A stretch of DNA of 64,000 bases, from positions 33,825,751 through 33,889,750 of the forward strand of contig NC_134020.1 in NCBI RefSeq assembly GCF_040712315.1, in the 5' to 3' direction. The DNA comes from Castanea sativa. Taxonomy: Eukaryota; Streptophyta; Magnoliopsida; Fagales; Fagaceae. This document shows positions 25,620-37,077 of the stretch, in pieces. Both the position numbers and the translations under genes were made by a program. How positions within the stretch are numbered: position 1 is the stretch's first letter; every line of letters starts with the position of its first letter. The notes beneath the pieces were generated by a model, which ran no database searches, had not been told where the DNA came from, and saw only the letters and a list, made by a program, of their open reading frames with translations.

Positions 25620-25950
25620 TGAGCCAACCTCATCCGAAATTTGAGATGTTATTGTAGGCCACTGACCATAGCTTTGGATGCTAAATTGTGTGCAACATAA
25701 GGAATTTGCATGACATTTTTTTGTGTCTCTTGGGAGGTAATTTCTTTTCTAGTACGTCGTTTCTTGCCTTCCAAATGTGCCAACATACGTATGCCACTTT
25801 CTGCTGAAACTCATTGGAGAGTTTGCTGTGAATACTCAGTCGATGGTGACTGCAATAATGGAAATCCCTGTTATATTTTTGGGGGCGTTCATTGGCTGGT
25901 TTGGCTGATTTTTGGGAGGGGTTTTTGGACTGCTTCAAAGGTGTAAGTCT
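25620..25950 (-). mobile_element. LINE-like fragment (WKARNDVL motif)
   Basis: The minus-strand frame at 25681-25938 contains NEFQQKVAYVCWHIWKARND, which resembles the segment between reverse transcriptase and RNase H in plant LINE ORF2 proteins. Only this short piece remains, so it is a dead fragment. Confidence 0.5.
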
Positions 25951-26117
25951 CCTAAAAATGTGAAAGGCTGTTGTGCTGTAGCCCGTTGGATTGGTTTTCT
26001 AGCAACATCAGTGGCGATTTTCGTCAATGTGGTCATCGGCTGCCACTGAGCGCCCTCACATGAGAGAGATTTTAAAATTATGTATTTTATAATACGTGTG
26101 TGTAATATATACTATTA

Positions 26118-26945
26118 GGCTGCGTTTGGTTCGGCAGTAAATGGTTTCCGGGTGTAAAATGATTTCAGCTGAAAATATTTTCGGGAAAAGAAAATATTTT
26201 TAGGTGTTTGGTAACATTTGAAAAAATACTTTGAAAAATATTTTCAGGTGTTTGGTTGTCATCTTGAAAATATTATAGAAAATACATTTTGTATTTGTTG
26301 CTCACATTTTCTCACATTTTCTCAACTTCCAAACAAATATCATTTCCTGATCTAGAACAACAAAACCCAAAAAATAAAAAACTCATCAAATTTTCTCAAT
26401 GAAGCACAACAAAACCCAAAAATAAAAAAAAGCTCATCATCAAAAACCAAATCCGGTCAGATAGAACGAAGACAGAGAGAGAGAGAGAGAGGCGACTGGC
26501 GATGGCAAAGGGGAGTTCGCGCCGGCGCGGTGCGGCGATGGCGAAGGCAAGATCGCGCGGCGCGGCAACTGGCGATGGCGAAGGCGAGATCGCGCGGCGC
26601 GGCGACTGGCGATGGCGAAGGCGAGATCGCGCGGCCCAGCGATGGCGAAGGCGAAGGCGCGATCTCGCCGGCGCGGTCTGGGTGCTCTCTCTCTCTCTCT
26701 TCGTGCTCTGTCTCTCTCTCTCTTCGTGCTCTCTCTCTCTCTCTTCGTGCTCTGTGTAATAATTTTCTGGAAAATTTCAATTTGAAGGTAAAATAGACAT
26801 GGAAAACGTTTTCCGGGTGGGGAGGGTTTATTTTCCGGTCAACTGATTTCATTTTCCGTTTGACCAAATTTTCAGGTGTTGCCAAACACCCACAAATGCT
26901 GAAAATATTTTCCGGAAGTGATTTACTGTCGAAACAAACGGACCC
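26118..26945. mobile_element. PIF/Harbinger-like MITE, 828 bp, with GC-rich core
   Basis: The left end GGCTGCGTTTGGTTCGGCAG and the complement of the right end GGGTCCGTTTGTTTCGACAG pair at 21 of 25 terminal positions, and TTA flanks both sides (26115-26117, 26946-26948). The sub-ends also pair through GAAAATATTTTC. The core (about 26490-26670) is very GC-rich with a 37 bp tandem unit around GATGGCGAAGGC, bordered by GA and CT microsatellites. Overlapping ORFs in this core on both strands follow the repeat and show no protein family. Confidence 0.8.
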
Positions 26946-26948
26946 TTA

Positions 26949-27739
26949 GTTTAGTTGTCAATGTAATCCAAAAATATATTGTCATCGACAACTACACTAG
27001 TTGTCAATCAGAATGGTGGGTTTGGTGCCAACGCCAAGCCGTGCATCTTGGACAGCTCTCCATGGTGCTTCGATTGACTCGATGGCAGTCCAGTGAGTCA
27101 ACACAAATCAGTGTGCTAAAAACCCTTTTAGGGTCATGTGTTTTGGTATTGTCAAATCATGCCAAATTATGTGTCTTTTATTGAGTTTTGACGTGTCTTA
27201 AAGTTGTAATTGAAGATTAAGTTAAAGATGCAAAGTTTGCTCAAGAAAAATGCATTTTTAGCATATTTTCAGCATATACCTCGATCGAAGTTCGATACCT
27301 CCTCGAAACCTACTGCCTCCTTGATAGAAGCTCGATACATCGAGCTTCGCAAATTAGCAAAAAATCAGCATAGTGAAAAAGCCTATAACTTATTCATTTG
27401 AACTGATATTTAAAGAACATTAAAAGCCATTTATTAGAAGACTGTTTAGAGAGACAAACACTCTATTTATTCGGCTAGGGTTTTTTGTAACTAAGTTTTC
27501 TCTAATTCACCATTCCAAAGAGTTTTATAAGTAAACGTGAAGATTGATTAGTGAAAAAGCTAAAGCCATAGCAAACACTACAGACTTGTTGCTGTGAAGA
27601 AAACCTTAAAAAAAATTCTTGAAGTTAATTGGAGGTTCCAATTGTGATTGTAGAGAGTTCAAAGATTCTGAAATGGTAGAAGATTTCTGCTATAAGTTAA
27701 TTTACTAAGTTTAGAGATAGATTTTGTACTAGATCTTAA
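26949..27739 (+). other. Spacer with TCGATCGAAG-type words; possible retroelement leader
   Basis: Around 27280-27345 there are CTCGATCGAAGTTCGATACC and AAGCTCGATACATCGAGCTT, like the palindromes in the copia leader at 63600-63795. Around 27470-27500 there is GCTAGGGTTTTTTGTAAC, of LTR-leader type. No coding domain is present. Confidence 0.3.
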
Positions 27740-28359
27740 GGGCATGTTTAGTATGAGTATTTAAATATAGTTTTTTGTTTTGCAATTCATAAAATAAAAG
27801 GTCCTACACTTGAATTTATTATTTGGCTGATATCTTCTAAATACAGTTTTCAAAAAACGGTATCCTATTTTCCTGGTTTATAACAGAACTTTGAAAACGA
27901 CTAAAGGGTACATATAGAAAATGTTCTAATGACATAGTTTTAAATAAACTTTAAAAAGTGAACCCTACATATTTGCCCAAACTTTTTTATCTCTTAAATT
28001 AAAGAGCTTATCTTTATCACAAAAAAAATTCTCACATTTCAAATTTGAAACTTATCATAAAAAAATAAAATAAGTACATAATGAGCTCTATTCCCTTATC
28101 ATTATCCAAAAAAAAAAAGTAATCTATACATTCTACACATTACTTTTCGTAATTTTTTTTTAAATCTCAAAAATAGAAATGCTCTTACAAACAATTATTT
28201 TTTGTTTTTAATATTTTGAAAATTGTTCTTAAAAGTGGGAACCAAACACGTATAATATAAAAATTATTATTTGAAAACTAGTTTCAAGTTCAATTTTTTG
28301 AAAATTGTTTTTATATTGTTTTGAAAACAAAAACAAAAATCCTCCTACCAATCAGACAC
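27740..28359. mobile_element. Probable Harbinger-like MITE, 620 bp
   Basis: GGGCATGTTTAGTATGAG at the left and the complement of the right end (GTGTCTGATTGGTAGGAG) are weakly matched, and TAA flanks both ends (27737-27739, 28360-28362), in line with a TWA target duplication. The interior is AT-rich with no ORF. Confidence 0.45.
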
Positions 28360-29904
28360 TAAATTTCTCTTTACTATAGTGAGATGCTTTTTTGGAAGGT
28401 TTCCCTCTAGGTTTTTATTATGAACCTAGTTTATTTCATCGGTTTTTATGGGTCCTCATATATTATCTTATTTACTATTACGATGTGCATGATATTGATG
28501 TTTATTTGTTTAACCAATGACTATTTATAATAGATCTAATTAACTTGGCTTTGAAATTTATTAATTCTATCAACAGGAGGTCTAAATTTTCCAAAGCCTC
28601 TAAATACTTCTTTGACATAGTAGGCAAAATTTCTAGCATCCATGCCTCCAATGCCCATTCACAAGAAAGACGTTATAATACAACAAAAGAGATCCTATAC
28701 AATCTCCTCATCCATTTAACATAAAGGAGATGAAGGAGAGGAGGCATGTTTCTGTTTGAACCTTCTTCTTTTTTTCCTGAGGGAATGTTTCTGTTTGAAG
28801 TTAAAAACAAATTAGTATGGGTTACTAGAGCATTAGAGCTGGCTGCAAGAAAACTTTATCCTGATGTGCAAATAAAGATCTCAGATACTTCAAAAGTTTT
28901 TTTACAGGTGAGTAAGATGAACTAGGCTATTAGGCCCTTCATTTTCCTAGAGGCCACGGTCTCCAAACATATTATTAATTTGCCATTGATGTCTTTTTAG
29001 ATTCAAAAAACATGCTTACATGGACCCAATATTGATACCATTTTATTATTCACCAATCCAAACAAGTCAATATTAGCAGTTGCAAGCAAAATTGTGAAAC
29101 ACTCTGGGCTAGTTTTATTGTTAACCAAATCAAGTGAAGGACCTATCAAGAAAAAAAAAAATCAAGTGAAGGAAAAAGCAAAGAGAAATCTCAAGTTAAA
29201 TCAAAAATAAAAAAGAACCAAAAATATTCAAGAATTCAGGGACTGAATTGGATAAACCAGACAAGTCAAAAAGGTAGAATATTATTTCCAACCTCCAAGT
29301 CCTGAGTTAAGTTTAAGATGTGATGTCCGCATCAAACTGACAGCAAAATATACCTCCTTTTAACCCATTGTCCTTCACATGCCTTCAGGAAACTAGGAAA
29401 GCTTAGTATAAAAGTATAAAGCCACTGTCACCATAAATCCATCACTTTTTTTATCAAGCTCAGCGATTATAGAGCCACTAGAACTATCTTATATGCACTA
29501 CTATTAAGTGTCAACAGTGAAGAATAAAAGTTTAAATTATATGACTCCTTGTTGAGAGGAAAAGATGGGAACTTCCACTCCGGCATTAAACCATAAAAGC
29601 AGACACAAGATCCACTATTGATATGTCTTTGAACATTTGATAACAATATAATTACACATTTTCTAACTCCATTCAAGCAATTTTCAAATAGTATGCCAAG
29701 AACATGATTCCATCATTAACTGTCAATCTAAAGTCTAGGACATGGTTAAAATACTATTAAGACTCAAAACTCAGAGCTTGGCATCATATTAATAGGCAAA
29801 AAGAAGCCAACTCTTTTGTTAATATTATAATATAATCTCCTAACTTGTTGAAGTTCTTGACTTGGCATACTAGAATAAAATACTGAAAGCTTATTTTACC
29901 TCTC
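28360..29904. other. AT-rich spacer and probable 3' flank of the B3 gene
   Basis: No exon or recognisable repeat is seen. The part nearest 29904 should contain the 3' UTR of the minus-strand B3 gene. The minus-strand ORF at 29784-29984 overlaps the end of that gene in another frame and is not a gene. Confidence 0.5.
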
Positions 29905-32900
29905 CTAATATGCTTTTCTTCGCAGAAGCTTTGGAGCAGGTTTCTTTCTACGCTTCTGCAAAGCACATCCATTACTATTCTCATCTATTTTAACCTTCTT
30001 TAATTCACTACTGTCAACTGATTGGCCTTTCTTTTGAAAATTTTGAGAAACACTTTCATTCTTCTTAGTTGGATTTTCATCTCGTGATTTGTCTCCACTA
30101 TCTGTTTCACTGTCTGGTTGGAGCTTTTGAGGACTTGCCAAGTCATCACTCGCGTGTACCATAGCTTTCTTTGACTTTCGTGTCTGAATTGGTTGCAAGT
30201 CAAGCTTCGTGCTGGCCTTTGATTTCCTTTTAGTAGCTGAAATTTCTTCTTTGTCCACAGTATCCTCAATTTTTTCTTGAATTGAAAGTGGAAATGCTTT
30301 AATTATGTATATCTGCATTAGTTATACAACATATTCATTATTTGGTCTTTAAACCAAATAGCCAAAAATAAATGAACAAATAAATATGGAACGATATAGC
30401 ACCAAAAAAAAAAAAACACAGAAATTGCACTTACACAACTTATAATTATGTTCACTTAAAATTTAAAATGGACAAAACTGAAATGGGAAATGCCGACTCT
30501 GAATATACTTTGCACAAACAATGAATGGGAACAATTAAGATCCTATATACATTTATATCATTTCATGCATATTTAGTGCAGACATTGTCCACCATGAAAA
30601 CAATTGGAATCAAACTGTGACAGGATCTACCTAATTATGACAAGTATGACAAAGAAAAAGTAAAAGAAAGTTAACTATATACTGTAAAAGCACAAAATCC
30701 TGCTGAAATTCTGGCCTAAATACAACAAATCTAGATGGAAATTTGTAGCTTATGATGAGTTCAAGAATAACTCCATGGTACTCCACTAAACAATCCATAG
30801 GATAGAATGAAATTAAAGTTGCTAGGATGCACCCATACAGAAACGGTAATACAACAATCCTTAAAAAATTTAGGATACAGAATGGCATAAATACTGTAAT
30901 TAATTAATATTTAAATAATTAAATCTTTTGTAAGTACATGTTATGCTAAATTTAGTTTAAAAGAAAAACAACAGATGCTGAAAAGCATAAAATATGTCTA
31001 ATTACTAACTAAAATGATATTAGGTTCATAGGGAGTGAGTAACAAAGAGGAGAGAAAAATTAAAGAGTTAAAGAATTATCTTCCTAGGGTATCCATATCA
31101 GATACATGTCCTGTAAGGATATGGCTGAAAGTTTGAAGCATTCGTGCTTCCTAGTTGCTTTGGTGATGCAAGACAACATAAAAGAATAGCACTAGGTTGA
31201 TAATTTGTCCTAACAGGTAAATGACTCAAACATATACTAAGGACTCAAATAATGTGGCATGCACCTCATTTTGTCTCACACATGTAGGCATAAACCTCCC
31301 AAGAGTTTAAGCTTATAGTTTATAGCGTTCATCTGGATACTTATGAATAATATCCAAATAAGTTATTGCTTTAATTGAGCACATATGCTACCTATTTTTC
31401 CTTCTTCATTTTTCCCCTTGTAGTGGCTTGTGGTGTGGGGGGGTGGTAAACGCATATTACCTCATTAGTGTGTTGTAGAGCTGTTCATATATACAAATCA
31501 GGTAATGATTAATGAATGGTAAAATAGAAGCATGTCACCCTTACAAGTGCATCAACGATTAATAAGACTACCTTAAACCTTGCTGGTTCAATCAATTCAA
31601 ATACCAGGGCATCACCATCATCCAACTTGTGTTCCAATGCAAACGCTCTCCAACCACCACTAAGCCCAGTTCTTACACCAATGTATTTAGCCTCATATTC
31701 CACACCACTTTCATCCTCTAATACCATATCGAACAATGTTTTTGGAAGATGATCTTCACAAAATTTAGAAGGAAGGCCCTAATTATAAGAGCAAAATGTA
31801 CCATTCAACTAAGCATTACAAGGTCTATAAATTAAATATAGCATAGTTAAGATTTGAAGACAAGACCATAATCTTAAAATGAAAATTTCCTTTGTCATAA
31901 CATACCAACCAAAAACAACTATAAACATGAGACCGAACCATCGTTTTGACAAAAGATGGATTTTCAGACTTAAGATTGTTTTGGAGCTCCACTGCAGCCT
32001 CCATGGCACGTTGTCTTTGTCTTGGAGTTGCTTCTTTGACTTCCTCTATTGGCCTTGCAAGATAGCTGAAATCCCACAACATTATTGCCAACATATTCAG
32101 GGAATCTAGAGCAGTAAGATTGGTTCTACAATATAATCAAACCCACCTTCCATATGACGTTGACCTCGACCTCGACCTCTTCCGCAGATGTGTAATGCCT
32201 ATGTCAATCTGTAATTGACATAGAAAGGTCCTTTTCTTAATAATATGTTTGGTTAGATTAAGACACTCAGAAATCCATAAGAGAAAAGTGGGAGTGGGTG
32301 CAGTGTAACCTATAATTATAATGTCAAACATCAAATAAAATTGTTAGATTGTGTTAGCCCCATTATAGAGCCCATTATCATATCTATTGTCTAGTGTTTG
32401 ATAATAAGTGTCATTGTTCAACATTTATCATTGGTGTCATAAAACAAAGTGTACCATAAGAGCAGTAACAAGTTACATCCCTGCACCCCACTATCTCTTA
32501 TCCAATTTCCATCTAGTATCTTGATATAAAAAACTCACTCTTGATCACATAAAACATTATTATTACTCACTTCATCGCGATATGAAGGAACTGGATTACG
32601 TGCACGGGAAGAGCGCCTTGGTTCTGATACAACAGTAGTCTTCGATTTCAGTTTTGGAAGACGTTGCTGCACCATTAAATTTTTTTTTTTTTTAAGTGAT
32701 ACAGAAATGTAACCAAAGATAAATAAACAAAGATTCAATCTTTTTGCTGAAAAAAGAAGTCAAATTTACCTGGTACTTCTTCTCAGAATTTGTTAGCTCA
32801 CCCAAACTTTTTGAAATCCTTAAAATTCCCAAATCCTTCAAAAAAAGAAGTAAAAAGTGACTTATACTAGTACTTTAAAGATGGGTTGTTGTTGTATTTG

Positions 32901-33083
32901 AAAGAGAAATGCAGGGTCTTATCTGATTACAAGTTTGGCAGTCATATCATATCAATCAAATTATCAAATCATTACTGGTAAAAAGAGATAGGAAATGGGG
33001 TGGACCTCAAATTTCCTTTTGTTGAGTTCAAGTCGTTGGTTGCGAAGTGCTTCATACGAGTTATCGATGCAAGTCTTTGCCAT
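29905..33083 (-). CDS. B3 domain-containing nuclear protein (At5g42700 / At3g19184 type)
   Basis: Seven coding exons, read from the right, join in frame to 358 aa: 33083-33006, 32835-32770, 32666-32571, 32208-32147, 32065-31906, 31778-31572, 30312-29905. The protein starts MAKTCIDNSYEALRNQRLEL. A basic stretch (EPRRSSRARNPVPSY, residues about 64-78) precedes the B3 fold at about 139-231, with FVKTMVRSHVYSCFWLGLPS, GGWRAFALEHKLDDGDALVF and EPARFKIYIIKAF. The C-terminal tail is charged, low in complexity and ends in KRRKKPAPKLLRRK, a likely nuclear localisation signal. B3 domains bind DNA; members of this subgroup are poorly characterised and targets are unknown. The start is supported by the family-typical N-terminus and the first ATG after a 5' UTR intron. 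Confidence 0.92.
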
Positions 33084-33094
33084 GTTTGCTAGCA

Positions 33095-33440
33095 AGTGTT
33101 CCAAAAGACCAGACCTTCAATAAAGGATTCTTTTTGTTTTTAAATCCTTGGGAAACACATACGAGGAAAAATGTAATCTTTTGAAAATCTATTACATGGA
33201 AAGCAATTGCAAAAGCGCAAAGGAAAACAAAAGTTGGGTTATTTTGAAAGGCCGCAGAATCATAGTGTAAAATAATCTAAATCCTTAAACATCACACACG
33301 CGTGTATATATATATATAGTGAAGAAAACTTACCTGGAATAAGCAGCAAAAGGATAGAGATGAAAGGTTCCTAGTGAGTTTTGAGCTCTTTGGCTCAAAC
33401 GTTCAGTGAGACTGTGAGACTGTGAGAGAACAAGGCGGGC
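33095..33440 (-). other. 5' UTR intron and leader of the B3 gene
   Basis: On the minus strand TTATTCCAG/GTAAGTTTTC near 33334 looks like a donor and TTTATTGAAG near 33116 an acceptor, giving a 5' UTR intron of about 220 bp upstream of the ATG at 33083. A TA microsatellite (about 33303-33318) lies just inside the intron. The promoter should lie beyond about 33440; no clear TATA box was picked out. Confidence 0.5.
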
Positions 33441-33540
33441 GTTTGAATTTTGAATTACTGCTTTGAACCCTTTTGAGTTTTGACGCGTCCTATGTCGGAC
33501 CTGTCGTGTCGGGCCGGGTCTGTTTGGGTCTTGATGCCAT

Positions 33541-33993
33541 TAGAGCTTCCGCATTAGCGGTTCTAAAAATAGCAATATAACTATTTAGAGCAATTGTAGC
33601 TGTAGAGCTAAATAGCTATATAGCTATTTTAGCTCTACTCAAACACAAAAAATCCTTCTACAGCAATGAAGGTAAAACAAAAAAATTTAGCTAAAGTGCT
33701 ATAGTGCTCATGTATCAATACATGAGCACCGTAGCTGAGAGCTATAAAAACAAAATTTTATTCACCTTTCCAATTAAATTATGGTTGAATATTTTTTGGG
33801 TAGTGGGATATATTATTTTATTGTAGTAGATATATTATTTTATTGTGATGTTTATATTATTTTATTGTGTTGAAAGCTAAAATAGATCCACTGCTGCAGC
33901 ATGTTTTTTAAAATGAGTAGGTAAAATAGATAAAGTAATTTTTTGTGGAGCTAAATTGCTAAAATTTTAGCTCCACTGTTGTGGATGCTCTTA
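33541..33993. mobile_element. MITE (TAGAGC...GCTCTTA family), copy 1
   Basis: The left end AGAGCTTCCGCATTAGCGG and the right end CTCCACTGTTGTGGATGCTCT are imperfect complements, with inner AGCTAAA/TTTAGCT pairing. The interior has TAGTAGATATATTATTTTAT and GATCCACTG, also found in the neighbouring copy at 34014-34555. No ORF is present. Confidence 0.6.
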
Positions 33994-34013
33994 GTACTAC
34001 CAAATACTAAACT

Positions 34014-34555
34014 GTCCCTCACAACGGTGGAGCCAAAGTTATATTTTTTGGCTCTAGCTACAGTGTATAGTTAAAAGGTTAAAAAAAAAAAAAAAATAGT
34101 CATATACAGTAGTTGAAAGGTAAAAGAAATATTTTTTTTATTTGTGTGTTCGCGCTAGTTTTGATTATTTTACTCATTTTTATTCTTTTTTTTTCTTATT
34201 TCTCTTCTTCCCACTCCTATTATTTGCATGTTCACACTTCTTTTATTATTTTTTTTTCTTTTTTTATATAGCGTTCACACTACTATATATTGTTTGTGCA
34301 TTCACATTATTATTATTCTTTTATTCTTATATTTTTTGTTTTTATATATTTTTTTGATATTTGTGTGTTCTCCTGCTATTGTAGTAGATATATTATTTTA
34401 TTGTAGTGTTTATATTATTTTATTGTATTGAAAGCAAAAATAGATCCACTGATATTAGATGTTTTGTAAAGTGAGTATGTAAAATAGATAAAAATAGTTT
34501 TTTGTAATGTCTAATAGCTAAAAAAAATAGTTCCACCAATGTAGATGCTCTTATT
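34014..34555. mobile_element. MITE of the same family, copy 2
   Basis: ACAACGGTGGAGCCAAA at the left and TAGTTCCACCAATGTAGATG at the right are imperfect complements. Internal blocks (TAGTAGATATATTATTTTAT, AATAGATCCACTG, GTAAAATAGATAAA) match copy 1 in the same order. The two sit head to tail 20 bp apart. The T-rich ORFs at 34142-34431 are low complexity. Confidence 0.6.
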
Positions 34556-34733
34556 GAGCACATATAAAAAATGGGTCAGATGACTATAAGATAGGGTTTC
34601 TTTTATTTCGTTTTCTTTTTTTAGTATGTAAAAAACAAGTGAATAGTTGGAGAACGAGAGATTTAAATTTTAAATGTTTCTAATGAAAATAGAATGTCAG
34701 AAATTAAATAACAAGGCTTTTGAACATATTATA

Positions 34734-34885
34734 TATGTTCGTTTGGAAACATTTTATCTAGCTTTTTGCTATAAAAAAAATGTTTGCTAAAAGTGTGATA
34801 AATTATATTTGTACTTTGAAAATATGAGATTTTAAAAAACTGTGTATAAAAATTAAAAGCAAAAAGATAATGCCAAACAGACATA
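34734..34885. mobile_element. Small MITE, about 150 bp
   Basis: TATGTTCGTTTGGAAACA at the left and the complement of the right end, TATGTCTGTTTGGCATTA, are similar, followed on both arms by AGCTTTTTGCT / AGCAAAAAG. No target duplication was confirmed. Confidence 0.5.
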
Positions 34886-35599
34886 CAAGAAATGTTAAAT
34901 CGTTATTCTTACAACTTTTACCTAGTTTTTACAATCAAATGAACTTAATATAAATTAGACTTTTTGACCTACTATTCTACATTTATTTTTATATTTCTTG
35001 CTATACAAATAAAGAAAAATTAAAAATAAAATTTAATAATACATAAATCCTTATTTTAAATTATATTATTTTCTGAAATAGTTTACTAGTCCAATAATTT
35101 CATTTAAGAAGAATAAAAAATGGTACACTTATTAATTATTATACTTTAAACATGAAATGTAACATGCTATACGAATGACAAGTAATGTCATTAGTATTTT
35201 TTAAAAAGTAATATAAAAAATCTGGCGTTCAGATAATAGCACAATGATAATAATAATCTTTTTTTTTTTTTTTTGAGGAAAATAATAATAATCTTTGATA
35301 GTCATGGTATCCCTCAAACCCCGCCTTCTCCCTCCTCCACTACTTATAAAAATATATTTATGAAATATTAATTACTTTAAGATGCAAATATTCATTGAAA
35401 ATAAGTCCAAAAAAATTTAATTTTATAATAAAGACTTGGCAAGTTGGCATATGGGTTGGGTGGTTCTTGAATTTGACTTGAATTGAGTTGGAGATGCATT
35501 TTAAAAATGGACAGTCTAAAATAGAAAGGTAAGTTTCAAGAGAAAAAATCTCTTAGTTCATCTAGAAGACTATATAATGCTCTGACAATAACATTTTGA

Positions 35600-35774
35600 G
35601 AGGTGCTATGTCCACAACATTTTTACAATATTTTCACAACAAATCATAGGTGGTTAGTTATTATTGGTTCAAATTTGAACTTAACACTAAGATTACTTTT
35701 TTGCCCCAACAATAACAACCAGTAACAACCTGCCACTTAAGATTTGTTGTAAAAATATTGTGGATATATCATTT
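35600..35774. mobile_element. Inverted-repeat MITE, about 175 bp
   Basis: GTGCTATGTCCACAACATTT at the left pairs with AAATATTGTGGATATATCAT at the right; inner CACAACAAATC and GATTTGTTG also pair. It resembles the element nested at 2771-2928 and has no ORF. Confidence 0.65.
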
Positions 35775-37077
35775 ATCTAACATTTTATCACGTAATAATA
35801 AATGGAATCTAGCTGACAAAAATAGGCTGAAGATTGATTTGTTGCTAGTGCCGATCAATCGAACATTAATGTCAAGTTGATAAAGAAAAAAACAACTATA
35901 TCGCTACCAAGGTAGGTGAGACTTGATAAAGAATCTAATTAAGTGCAAAAAATGTGAAATTAAAATACTTAACTTTTAGTGAGAACTTTAATGTCTGTTT
36001 GGCAAAAATTATTTTACTAACTTATTTTTTTATTTAGTTTATTTTTGTTACTATTTATGGGTCTAACTGTACTATATCAGCTAACTTTTACCTTTATTTA
36101 CAGTATTTTCAATGAAAAATTTTTAATTTTAGCAAAATAAACAGATCTCAAACGAAATTTTGAATCTCATAAAGTCTCATAAATGGTAGGAAGTGATATA
36201 TTCTGAAAATTCTAAATTCCCACCATATTAGTCAAATAGAACATTCATGATTCATAATTTTAGTCATCCTTGAAAATGTTAAATTATCACCATAAATTCC
36301 TACCAACCAACCAAACATAGCTCGAACAAATGCCATTAATTAACAAAAAATAAATAAATACTTTTCTACCAACCAAACATAGCATGAACAAATGCCATCA
36401 ATTAACAAAAAATAAATAAATAATTTTCTATATGCTTGCACATAATTATTATTTTTAATTATATACAATAGCGTTCGATAATTATGTTCTTTATCATCAT
36501 ACCAATCCACTAATCAATTTTTAGTGTATGTAAGAATTTAACTTAAATCTCTTATTCAATCATCAGAGATTTTACCAATGATGCTAATTGAAACCTACCG
36601 GCTACCATTCACATAAGTCAAAACATAACAGTTTTTTTTTTTTTGGAGAGGAGTAGGAGGCCGGTCCAACTCGCAACATGGAATGGCGAAGTGGGGTGGA
36701 TTGCCTCTGCCAGAGGCCTTCCTAACTCCCGAAGATCACATATAACACCACTGATATCCCAAACTTGTCAAACATAGAGTATAAAGGCCTTTTTTTATGG
36801 GAGGTTGGTTCAAGTATAAACATGTACATTTAAGGTCTGTGTTACAAGTACATCATACAACAGTGACAAAAGCTATGATAAAAGAATTTCTCTTTCCTCT
36901 CCCTGTTAAAATTTATGTCACTGAAAAATGCACCATCTATAATGTTTCAGAAATATCAGCAAAGGCCCTCTCTTTGTAGCTATACAGAATTGAAATACAT
37001 CAAGGGCCATGAATTGGCAAGAATATCTTGGACTGTATAATAGATGAACAAAATAGAAGATTGAACTAAATAAATTA
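35775..37077. other. Spacer; 3' flank of the KH gene
   Basis: No exon is recognisable. A T-run followed by a GC-richer block at about 36632-36770 is of unknown origin. The last few hundred bases before 37077 should hold the 3' UTR of the minus-strand KH gene. Confidence 0.5.

Noticed and set aside
26457..26885. Overlapping ORFs of 80-140 aa on both strands, Arg/Ala or Ser/Leu rich
   Set aside because: They follow the GC-rich 37 bp repeat and CT/GA microsatellites inside a MITE; both strands are open because of the repeat, and no protein family is visible.
34142..34431. Phe/Leu/Tyr-rich ORFs that look like membrane proteins
   Set aside because: Produced by T-rich, low-complexity DNA inside a MITE; no conserved pattern.
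36000..36160. Possible MITE with GTCTGTTTGGCAAAAA-like ends
   Set aside because: The two ends match too poorly and no target duplication was found.
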